Assembly (NCBI RefSeq): GCF_000422725.1
Contig: NZ_KE383909.1
Coordinates: 543,178-607,177, forward strand
DNA from: Flavobacterium subsaxonicum WB 4.1-42 = DSM 21790
Lineage (GTDB): Bacteria; Bacteroidota; Bacteroidia; Flavobacteriales; Flavobacteriaceae
Direction of reading: 5' to 3'
Length of the DNA stretch: 64,000 bases
How positions within the stretch are numbered: position 1 is the first letter of the stretch; every line of letters begins with the position of its first letter. Of the stretch, positions 46,502 to 55,688 are shown one piece after another. The notes under the pieces were generated by a model. The model ran no database searches. It had not been told where the DNA came from and was given only the letters and a program-made list of their open reading frames with translations. A program made the translations under genes and the position numbers.

Positions 46502-49500
46502 GTGTGGCTTAACCAACCAATAGGCAAATTTAAAACAAATAGCAGTATCAAAAAATTTAAAAAAATACTTATCCGCACCCTTGTAGGATTGCTTCTTTTT
46601 TTGCTGTTACTGGCTATTGTTTTGTCGCTGCCATTTGTACAAACCAGGCTGGCCCACTATGGGTCAGACTATCTTAACAAGCAGTTTGGCACCCACATAC
46701 AAATAGATAAAGTTGCCATAACCATTTTTGGTAGCGTTAAGCTAAAAGGCGTTGTAATTTTAGACCACCATAACGATACGCTTGTTTCTGCCGACAGGCT
46801 GCAAACCAACCTGCTAAGCAATTTAGAGTCGTTGGGCAACACCCAGCTTATGTTTGGTACCATTCGTGCCGAGAAGCTTAACTTCCACATGAAAACCTAC
46901 AAAGGCGAAAAAACATCTAACCTTGATGTTTTTGTAAAATCTTTTGATAACGGCAAGCCCGGCAGCGGTAAATTCCGACTCCATACCGATGATCTTTTTG
47001 TGTCTAACGGCCGCTTTAGGCTAACCAACCAAAATGCGGTAACGGCGCGCGTGCTCGACCTTAAAAAGCTAAGTGGCCACCTTCAGGATTTTTATATTAA
47101 GGGTAGCGATGTTACGGCTGATATACAAAAGCTCTCGCTATTGGACCACCGCGGACTTTTTGTAGACAATCTTAAAGCTAAATTTACCTACTCTAAAACC
47201 AATATTATTTTAGATGCTTTAGAGCTTAAAACCGCCGAAAGCGCCCTTACCGGTGCGGTTAAGCTTACCTATGGCAAAGACGATATGAAAGATTTTGTTA
47301 ACCGTGTAAAGTTCGACTTTAAGGTTAACAGGGCCACCATAGCTACTAACGAGCTTAACTATTTTTATAACGAGTTTGGCAAGAACCAAAAGTTTTACCT
47401 TTCTACAACCCTTACCGGGCCGCTTAACAATTTTATACTCCAGGACCTTAAGCTGTTGGATGCCGAGCAGAGCGAAATCATCGGTAGTATTAACTTCAGG
47501 CATTTGTTCGATAAGCAGGGGCCGGGCTTTTACATGAATGGTAATTTTGACAGGATAACATCTAACTACCAAAACCTTAAGGGTATAATGCCGCGCATAC
47601 TGGGCAAAAGTTTACCCACTATTTTAGAAAAATTTGGCCGTATAGACCTTGTGGGCCACGTTACCCTTACCAAAAAAGATATTGATACCCAGCTGTATGT
47701 AATGAGCGAACTGGGCGAGGCAGAGGCCAACCTTTCGGTTAAAAATTACAACAAGCCTACAGAGGCTGCTTATACCGGCAACATAGACCTGCAGGATTTT
47801 AACCTTGGGGCAGTTGCCAACATAAAAACCCTTGGCCTTGCCACACTGCATTTAGATGTAGACGGGCGCGGGTTTACGCAGCAATCGTTAAATACATCTG
47901 TTAAAGGCAATGTTACCCGCCTGGCCTTTAACGGCTATAATTATAAGAGCATCACGCTGGATGGATTGTTCCGCTGGCCATATTATAAAGGCAAGCTAAA
48001 CAGCAACGACCCTAATCTGCTTATGAGCTTTGACGGGCTGGTGGATATGAGCAAAAAGAAAAAGGATTTCGATTTTCATGCACAGATAGACTATGCCGAT
48101 TTGGCGTTGCTTAAGCTAATGACGAACGATTCCATCTCCATATTTAAAGGCGATTTGCTTATAGATGCCCGTGGCAGCAACCTAAACGATATGGCCGGTA
48201 CAGTACACTTATCGCGCCTTTCGTACCAAAACAGCCGCGAAAGCTACTATTTTGAAGACTTTTTACTGGAGTCGGTTTTTGATGAAGACAACGTGCGTAC
48301 TATTACGCTAAACTCTCAGGATATACTGGATGGCCGTGTAAGCGGTATTTTTGATGTTAACGAGCTGCCCAAGCTGGCGCAAAATGCCGCTGGTAGCCTG
48401 TACACCAATTATTCTCCATATAAAGTCAAGAAAGGGCAGTTCCTTAACTTTGATTTTACCGTTTACAGCAAAATTGTAGGCATCTTTTTACCCGATGTGG
48501 TAGTGGGCGAAAACACCAGGCTGCGGGGGCGCATTAATGCCGATAAGGGTGAGTTTAAGCTCGCATTCAATTCGCCTAATATAGAGGCTTATAAAACGTA
48601 CTTTAATAATATCGCTATAGATATCGACAATAAAAACCCGCTGTACAACACCTATATAAGTATGGATAGCATCCGTATGAAGGGATACAAGGTTACCGAC
48701 CTTAATATTATTAACGTTACCCAAAACGATACGCTCTATTTACGATCTGAGTTTAAAGGTGGGCCAAAAGCTACCGATAGCTTTAAGCTTAACCTGTATC
48801 ATACTATAGACGAGAAAAACAACTCGGTTGTAGGCTTTAAAAAATCAGAGATCAATTTTAAAGACTACGTATGGTATATTAACGAGCAGGATACCCGTGA
48901 TAACAAAGTGGTCTTCAATAAAAAACTGACCGATTTTGAGATCGATAACATATCGCTGTCGCATAACAAACAGGCTGTGCAGCTAATGGGGCTTATTAAG
49001 GGTAAAGATTATAAAGACCTTAAAATGTCGTTTAACGATGTCGACCTTAATAAAATAACCCCAACCCTCGATAGCCTTAGCTTTGGTGGCCGCCTTAATG
49101 GCGAGGTTAGTTTTAAGCAGAATAAGAACCAGTTTGAGCCGGCTTCATCGGTAACTATCGACTCGCTTAAGCTAAACAACTATGTGCTGGGCAATATGAA
49201 CCTTGATGTTATTGGCGACCAGACGTTTAAAAAGTTCAACGTTAGCAGCTCTATCGTAAATAAAGACCAGGAAACGTTTTACACCAAGGGCTCTATAGAT
49301 ATTGTAAATAAAGAAACGCAGCTATCGTTAGATGCCGTTTTCTCTAATTTCGATCTCGCTCCATTAGAAGTCTTCTTAAAATCGGTGTTTCCTGATATTC
49401 GGGGCAAGGCATCGGGCCGGGCAGCTATTGTGGGCAACGCCCGAAGCCCGGAAATTGATGGCAGGCTGTACATTAACGATGGTGGCTTAAAGGTGGGCTA

Positions 49501-51043
49501 CCTAAATGTAGACTTTGATTTTGAGGAAGGTGCCACTGTAGATATTAATGAGGAGCAGATATTTTTTAGGAACATAGAGCTAAAAGACACCAAGTATAAA
49601 ACCACGGGTAGGCTTAACGGGTCGGTTAAACATAAATTCTTTAAAGACTGGGGTCTGGACCTTAATATAACGTCGGACAGGATTTTGGTGCTCGATACTA
49701 AAGATTCAGACGAAGCCATGTACTATGGCACCGCCTTTATAAAAGGTAAGGCAACGCTAACCGGGCCAACCAGCTCGCTGTTTATAGAGGTAGATGCCAC
49801 ATCAGAAAAAGGTACCGATATCAAAATTCCTATCAACAATACCGGTGCAGCCAGCAGTACCAATGCATCGTACATTCACTTCTTAAGTCCGCAGGAAAAA
49901 GAAAATATCATAAAAGGCATTGCGCAGCAAACCAAAACCATTAAAGGGTTAGAGCTTAAATTCGACCTTAATGTAACGCCAGATGCTAACCTTGAGGTTA
50001 TTATAGATAAAAACACCGGCCACAGCCTTAATGCTACCGGCTACGGTACACTATACCTTAATATTAATACCCTTGGTAAATTTAATATGTGGGGCGACTA
50101 CCAGGTGCAGGAAGGTGAATATAACTTTAAGTACGGCGGCCTTATAGATAAAAAATTATCGGTACGCAGGGGCGGAACCATTGTGTGGGAAGGCGACCCT
50201 ACCCGTGCAAGGCTAAACCTGGAGGCGGTGTATAAAACGCAGGCCAACCCGGCGGTGCTTTTAGAAAACCCGTCGTTTAGCCGAAACATACCTATAGAGG
50301 TGGGCATTGTGCTTAACGGTACGCTTACCACGCCGGAGCCTGATTTTAGCATCAGCTTCCCGGGGGCCAGTTCGGTATTAAAGTCAGATCTTGAATACAG
50401 GCTGTCCGACCTTGATATGAGGCAAACGCAGGCACTGTCGCTGCTTTCTACCGGTGGCTTTACCAGTACCAGTAACGCCAACACGGCAGTATATGGCAGC
50501 CTTTTTGAAAGGGCCAGCAGCATGTTTAACGATTTGTTTAGCGATGGCGACAGTAAAATAAATATAGGCCTAAACTATGTACAGGCCAATAAAAACCCGT
50601 ATGTAGAAACCAACTCGCAGGTGGGGGTAACGGTATCGTCTCAAATAAACAACAGGATAACCATAAACGGCCAGCTGGGGGTACCCGTTGGCGGGGTTAA
50701 CGAGAGTGCTATTGTGGGTAACGTAGAGGCGCAGTTTAGGCTAAACGAAGACAATACATTTAGGAGCAGGGTGTTTAACCGCGAGAACGATATTAACTTT
50801 TTAGGAGAGGGTATAGGCTATACGCAGGGCATTGGCTTAACGTACGAACTTGATTTTGATACCCTGAGCGAGCTGTACCGCAAAATATTTAAAAAGGCCG
50901 AAACAGAGGCTGCCAACAGCCAGGGAACGGACATTCCGGACTCTGAACTGTCGCCCGAATTTATCAAATTTGCAGAGAGCAGGAACAAGAAAAAACCCAC
51001 CACCGAGGAGAAGCCTCCAGAACAAATTCCTGAAACTGATTAA
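46502..51043 (+). CDS. tamB: Translocation and assembly module TamB
   Basis: About 1513 aa. No ATG is available at the N-terminus; TTG 46493 and GTG 46502 are possible, and GTG is preferred because the TTG overlaps a -7 box. An uncleaved membrane anchor lies at ~25-48 ('LVGLLLFLLLLAIVLSLPFV'), then a long beta-helical periplasmic region with repeated beta strands. The TamB/DUF490 C-terminal domain covers the last ~350 residues ('NATGYGTLYLNINTLGKFNM', 'VRRGGTIVWEGDPTRARLNL'). It bridges inner and outer membrane, with roles in outer-membrane protein assembly and phospholipid transport. A strong terminator follows. Confidence 0.92.
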   Translation: MWLNQPIGKFKTNSSIKKFKKILIRTLVGLLLFLLLLAIVLSLPFVQTRLAHYGSDYLNKQFGTHIQIDKVAITIFGSVKLKGVVILDHHNDTLVSADRLQTNLLSNLESLGNTQLMFGTIRAEKLNFHMKTYKGEKTSNLDVFVKSFDNGKPGSGKFRLHTDDLFVSNGRFRLTNQNAVTARVLDLKKLSGHLQDFYIKGSDVTADIQKLSLLDHRGLFVDNLKAKFTYSKTNIILDALELKTAESALTGAVKLTYGKDDMKDFVNRVKFDFKVNRATIATNELNYFYNEFGKNQKFYLSTTLTGPLNNFILQDLKLLDAEQSEIIGSINFRHLFDKQGPGFYMNGNFDRITSNYQNLKGIMPRILGKSLPTILEKFGRIDLVGHVTLTKKDIDTQLYVMSELGEAEANLSVKNYNKPTEAAYTGNIDLQDFNLGAVANIKTLGLATLHLDVDGRGFTQQSLNTSVKGNVTRLAFNGYNYKSITLDGLFRWPYYKGKLNSNDPNLLMSFDGLVDMSKKKKDFDFHAQIDYADLALLKLMTNDSISIFKGDLLIDARGSNLNDMAGTVHLSRLSYQNSRESYYFEDFLLESVFDEDNVRTITLNSQDILDGRVSGIFDVNELPKLAQNAAGSLYTNYSPYKVKKGQFLNFDFTVYSKIVGIFLPDVVVGENTRLRGRINADKGEFKLAFNSPNIEAYKTYFNNIAIDIDNKNPLYNTYISMDSIRMKGYKVTDLNIINVTQNDTLYLRSEFKGGPKATDSFKLNLYHTIDEKNNSVVGFKKSEINFKDYVWYINEQDTRDNKVVFNKKLTDFEIDNISLSHNKQAVQLMGLIKGKDYKDLKMSFNDVDLNKITPTLDSLSFGGRLNGEVSFKQNKNQFEPASSVTIDSLKLNNYVLGNMNLDVIGDQTFKKFNVSSSIVNKDQETFYTKGSIDIVNKETQLSLDAVFSNFDLAPLEVFLKSVFPDIRGKASGRAAIVGNARSPEIDGRLYINDGGLKVGYLNVDFDFEEGATVDINEEQIFFRNIELKDTKYKTTGRLNGSVKHKFFKDWGLDLNITSDRILVLDTKDSDEAMYYGTAFIKGKATLTGPTSSLFIEVDATSEKGTDIKIPINNTGAASSTNASYIHFLSPQEKENIIKGIAQQTKTIKGLELKFDLNVTPDANLEVIIDKNTGHSLNATGYGTLYLNINTLGKFNMWGDYQVQEGEYNFKYGGLIDKKLSVRRGGTIVWEGDPTRARLNLEAVYKTQANPAVLLENPSFSRNIPIEVGIVLNGTLTTPEPDFSISFPGASSVLKSDLEYRLSDLDMRQTQALSLLSTGGFTSTSNANTAVYGSLFERASSMFNDLFSDGDSKINIGLNYVQANKNPYVETNSQVGVTVSSQINNRITINGQLGVPVGGVNESAIVGNVEAQFRLNEDNTFRSRVFNRENDINFLGEGIGYTQGIGLTYELDFDTLSELYRKIFKKAETEAANSQGTDIPDSELSPEFIKFAESRNKKKPTTEEKPPEQIPETD

Positions 51044-51079
51044 TTGATAATTTTAGTTTTTTAAAATTCTATATAATAA

Positions 51080-51119
51080 AAAAAAGCAGGCATATTTTTA
51101 CAGATATGCCTGCTTTTTT
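51080..51119 (+). terminator. Terminator after tamB
   Basis: Arms AAAAGCAGGCATAT (51082-51095) and ATATGCCTGCTTTT (51104-51117) enclose an 8-base loop, continuing into T. Confidence 0.9.
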
Positions 51120-51252
51120 GTTCAATCTTAACAAGATGTTTAGAAAAACTTATTAACGAAAACGATTGAAAGTTTGCGTATTTTGTAATATAACGTATTT
51201 TAGAATATAAAATTCATATTAAATTATTAATTTTACAATCAAATACTAAAAA

Positions 51253-52239
51253 ATGTCAGTTAATATAAAGAGAATTGGTGTGCTCACATCGGGTGGAGAT
51301 TCGCCGGGTATGAACGCCGCAATTAGAGCAGTAGTGCGCACATGTGCATTTCATAATATAGAGTGTACAGGTATTTACAGGGGTTACCAGGGAATGATAG
51401 AAGGCGATTTTAAAGAAATGGGCCCGCGTAGTGTAAATAACATTATAAATAAAGGTGGTACAATTTTAAAGTCGGCACGTTCCAAAGAATTCATGACCCC
51501 GGAAGGACGCCAAAAAGCACACGACAACCTTTTAAAGCACGGTATAGACGCCTTTGTAGTTATAGGCGGTAATGGCAGCTTTACAGGTGCGCTTTTATTT
51601 AATAAAGAATTCAACTTCCCTGTAATAGGCATACCGGGCACCATAGATAACGATATTTATGGCACCAGCTTTACCCTTGGGTATGATACTGCCCTTAACA
51701 CGGTAGTAGAGGTTATAGATAAAATCAGAGATACGGCAAGCTCGCACAACAGGCTTTTCTTTGTAGAGGTTATGGGCAGGGATGCAGGCCATATAGCACT
51801 TAACGCAGGTATTGGCGCAGGTGCCGAGGAAATACTTATCCCTGAAGAAGATATGGGCTTAGACAGGCTTGTAGACTCGCTTAAAAAGAGTAAGGCATCG
51901 GGCAAATCGTCCAGCATTGTGGTAATAGCCGAAGGCGACAGGATAGGCAAAAGCGCGTTTGAACTTAAAGACTATTTTGACCAGAACATGCCGGAATACG
52001 ATGTACGCGTATCTATATTAGGCCACATGCAGCGTGGTGGCGCACCATCTTGTTTTGACAGGGTACTGGCAAGCAGGCTGGGTGTAAGGGCGGTAGAAAC
52101 ATTGCTTGATGGCAATTCAAATTATATGGTTGGACTTTTAAAAGACGACGTGGTGCTTACACCGCTTGAGCAGGCTGTAAAAGGAAAATCACAAATAGAC
52201 CAGGAACTTATCAGAGTATCTGATATAGTTTCTATATAA
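51253..52239 (+). CDS. pfkA: 6-phosphofructokinase
   Basis: 328 aa. 'TSGGDSPGMNAAIRAVVR' (ATP and fructose-6-phosphate binding), 'GGNGSFTGA', 'IPGTIDNDIYGTSFTLGYDTALNT' with the catalytic Asp, and 'LGHMQRGGAPSCFDR' define ATP-dependent PFK. The residue after the GGDS motif suggests ATP rather than pyrophosphate. It commits carbon to glycolysis and lies 42 bp upstream of gapA, so the two glycolytic genes are probably cotranscribed. Confidence 0.96.
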   Translation: MSVNIKRIGVLTSGGDSPGMNAAIRAVVRTCAFHNIECTGIYRGYQGMIEGDFKEMGPRSVNNIINKGGTILKSARSKEFMTPEGRQKAHDNLLKHGIDAFVVIGGNGSFTGALLFNKEFNFPVIGIPGTIDNDIYGTSFTLGYDTALNTVVEVIDKIRDTASSHNRLFFVEVMGRDAGHIALNAGIGAGAEEILIPEEDMGLDRLVDSLKKSKASGKSSSIVVIAEGDRIGKSAFELKDYFDQNMPEYDVRVSILGHMQRGGAPSCFDRVLASRLGVRAVETLLDGNSNYMVGLLKDDVVLTPLEQAVKGKSQIDQELIRVSDIVSI

Positions 52240-52275
52240 TGCTCGATAATAATTAAACAACAAAAAAACAATTAG

Positions 52276-53283
<1,008 letters not shown>

Positions 53284-53297
53284 TTATTTCTTAACTT

Positions 53298-53333
53298 TGT
53301 CCCGCTTTTTAAATAAAGGCGGGACATTGTTTT
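53298..53333 (+). terminator. Terminator after gapA
   Basis: Arms TGTCCCGC (53298-53305) and GCGGGACA (53319-53326), with inner TTT/AAA pairing, are followed by TTGTTTTT. Confidence 0.85.
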
Positions 53334-53406
53334 TATATATAAGCTTATTTAACCCAAATTTAAACTTATATCTCAATATTTAACCCAAACTAACCCAATT
53401 GATATT

Positions 53407-54270
53407 ATGGTATTAATAGTTGATAGTGGTGCTACGAAGGCCGACTGGATAGCGCTGGATGACGATGGTAACAGGCTGTTTACAACCCAGACACTTGGCC
53501 TGAGCCCTGAGGTTATCAATAAGGAAGAAGCCCTTGAAAGGCTGGAGGCCCGATTTGATATTTACAACAATCGTAAAGAGGTATCTAATCTTTACTTTTA
53601 TGGTGCCGGTTGCGGTACAGACAGGATGAAAACGTATATGACTAACATATTTACGGAATTTTTCCCGAATGCAGAAGTTAGCGTTAAAGAAGATACCTAT
53701 GCAGCAGCCTACGCTACCAACCCAAATAACGATAAGGCTATTATATGTATTCTTGGTACAGGTTCTAACTGCAGCTATTTTGATGGAGAAGAACTTCAGC
53801 AAAAAGTACAGTCTTTAGGCTACATAGCTATGGACGATTGCAGTGGTAACCGCTTTGGCCGCGATCTTGTTCGTGCGTATTTTTTCAACAAGATGCCAGA
53901 TCATCTTGCTAAAAAATTTGAGAGCGAATACAACCTGGATGCCGATGTTATAAAACATAATTTATACAAAGAGCCTAACCCAAATGCTTACCTGGCTACT
54001 TTTGCTAAATTCTTAATTCAGAATAAAGAAGAGCCTTTTATTAAAGAAATTATTGTAAAAAACATGCAGGTTTTTGTAGATAACTACATTACCCAGTACG
54101 AAAATGCCCACGAAATTGAAACACATTTTGTTGGTTCTATTGCTTTTTACCTTAAAGCTGAACTTGCCGAAATTCTTGGCAAAAACGGCCTTAAACTTGG
54201 TAATGTTTTAAGAAGGCCAATTGATGGTTTGATTGAATACCACGAAGTAAACAAAGCTAAAGCTAAATAA
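53407..54270 (+). CDS. BadF/BadG-type ATPase, N-acetylglucosamine kinase-like
   Basis: 287 aa. 'LIVDSGATKADWIALDDDG' (phosphate 1 loop of the actin-like ATPase fold), 'YFYGAGCGTDRMK', 'ICILGTGSNCSYFDG' and 'FVGSIAFYLKAEL' match the family annotated as N-acetylglucosamine kinase in flavobacteria. It would phosphorylate an amino sugar, presumably from cell-wall recycling or chitin, but the substrate is inferred. It lies after the gapA terminator and ends before its own. Confidence 0.85.
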   Translation: MVLIVDSGATKADWIALDDDGNRLFTTQTLGLSPEVINKEEALERLEARFDIYNNRKEVSNLYFYGAGCGTDRMKTYMTNIFTEFFPNAEVSVKEDTYAAAYATNPNNDKAIICILGTGSNCSYFDGEELQQKVQSLGYIAMDDCSGNRFGRDLVRAYFFNKMPDHLAKKFESEYNLDADVIKHNLYKEPNPNAYLATFAKFLIQNKEEPFIKEIIVKNMQVFVDNYITQYENAHEIETHFVGSIAFYLKAELAEILGKNGLKLGNVLRRPIDGLIEYHEVNKAKAK

Positions 54271-54287
54271 TTTTAGCTTTTCTACAT

Positions 54288-54330
54288 AAAAAAAAGGGAT
54301 TGTAACAAGTGCGTTACAATCCCTTTTTTT
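54288..54330. terminator. Bidirectional terminator
   Basis: Arms AAAAAGGGATTGTAAC (54291-54306) and GTTACAATCCCTTTTT (54313-54328) enclose a 6-base loop between converging genes. Confidence 0.9.
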
Positions 54331-54346
54331 ATTGGTTTTTAAATGC

Positions 54347-54727
54347 TTAAAGCACGGCTATCATAGATATTTCTACATTTACGTTTTTAGGCAGGCGTGC
54401 TACCTGTACGGTTTCGCGGGCAGGGGCAAACTCTTCGTTAAAATAACTGCCGTATACGGCGTTTATTTTAGCAAAATCGTCCATGTTAATAATAAAAATG
54501 CTTGTTTTAACCACGTTGCTAAAATCCATACCGGCAGCCTCTAAAACCGCTTTCATGTTTTCCATAACCTGTTTGGTCTCGGTCTCAATATCGCCGCCTA
54601 CAACCTCCATAGTTACCGGGTCTAACGGAATTTGGCCTGATGTGTAAAGTGTGTTATCTACCAGCACCGCCTGGTTGTAAGGCCCAATAGGAGCAGGGGC
54701 TTTATCTGTAAAAATAATTTTTTTCAT
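54347..54727 (-). CDS. RidA family reactive intermediate deaminase
   Basis: 126 aa, full length. 'APIGPYNQAVLVDNTLYTSGQIPLDP', 'MENMKAVLEAAGMDFSNVVKTSIFI' and 'PARETVQVARLPKNVNVEISMIAV' follow the RidA/YjgF pattern, including the conserved Arg. It hydrolyses reactive enamines/imines produced by PLP enzymes. It lies 3 bp downstream of the membrane-protein gene on the same strand. Confidence 0.95.
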   Translation of the reverse strand: MKKIIFTDKAPAPIGPYNQAVLVDNTLYTSGQIPLDPVTMEVVGGDIETETKQVMENMKAVLEAAGMDFSNVVKTSIFIINMDDFAKINAVYGSYFNEEFAPARETVQVARLPKNVNVEISMIAVL

Positions 54728-54730
54728 AAT

Positions 54731-55687
54731 TTATATATTAAAATAGAGTTCGTTTCTAACAGGTATATTGTGTTGTTCTAAATGTAGTTTAAGCGCCTTC
54801 CAATGGCGTTTTTGCAGGCTACCAGCTAAATATATTCTTGTAGTGTAATCAGTAGTTATAATGCGTAATCCATTAGTTTTTTTGCTTGATAATTCAAAAA
54901 CAACTTCTTTTATCGTAGAAAGCGGATAGGTGTGCCTTTTCCAAAATAAAAAAGAACTTTTAACGATCAGGAAGTTATCATTAGCTAAGAAATAGTAAAA
55001 TCTTGAGATAAATATGAGTTGGAAAAATAGTAAAAAGATAGCAAAAAATATATAAAGGGCAGCATCAGAATTTGCCATTAATAATTGTACTATTATAATA
55101 GTTGCGCATACAATAGTAACTAAACCCGGAGTGCTAAAAATGTATAATCCTTTATAATATTTATAATCGATAGATTGTTTATTGCTACTAACACGTTTTT
55201 CCAAAAGAGGTTCTTTGATTAAAACCTGTTCTGTAATACCGTCGTTTTTCCTGTTGTAAACATCTTCCAGAAAAACTTTTAATTGAGATGAATTTGCGTA
55301 TAGACTATCATTAATATATACAACATAACCATCTTCAAAAATAATTTCTGCAGCTTCTTTAGAGGCTAACGTTAAATACGTATGGCCATTTTTGCCCGTT
55401 AATTTCAGGCTTCTTATATCTTCTAATCGATACGATGTGTTTGCAACGCGGAATATTTTTCGATCGATTACAATCTTTGGTGTATGTTTAAAATATCCGT
55501 AAACATTAAAAAAAGCATAAAATACAAGTGCGGCACCAAGTAGCAGGTTAAAGTATTCTTTTGGATTATTACTGTTTTTATCTAAAAAACTATAAGCCAT
55601 TAATAGGCCCAAAAGTAGTAGTGCAAAAAAGACTACTATTAATTTAAAGTAATTAAATAGCCCTCTTTTAGATGCAACACTCTCCAT
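54731..55687 (-). CDS. Membrane protein of unknown function downstream of lptD
   Basis: 318 aa from ATG 55687, one base after the lptD stop; an ATG four codons earlier (55699) would overlap lptD. Two N-terminal membrane segments (~15-37, 45-63) and two more around 175-225 flank soluble beta-rich stretches ('IVIDRKIFRVANTSYRLEDI', 'FLIVKSSFLFWKRHTYPLST') that look like PH-like domains of bacterial membrane proteins. No named family is certain. It lies between lptD and ridA in one strand-consistent cluster. Confidence 0.7.
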   Translation of the reverse strand: MESVASKRGLFNYFKLIVVFFALLLLGLLMAYSFLDKNSNNPKEYFNLLLGAALVFYAFFNVYGYFKHTPKIVIDRKIFRVANTSYRLEDIRSLKLTGKNGHTYLTLASKEAAEIIFEDGYVVYINDSLYANSSQLKVFLEDVYNRKNDGITEQVLIKEPLLEKRVSSNKQSIDYKYYKGLYIFSTPGLVTIVCATIIIVQLLMANSDAALYIFFAIFLLFFQLIFISRFYYFLANDNFLIVKSSFLFWKRHTYPLSTIKEVVFELSSKKTNGLRIITTDYTTRIYLAGSLQKRHWKALKLHLEQHNIPVRNELYFNI

Positions 55688-55688
55688 A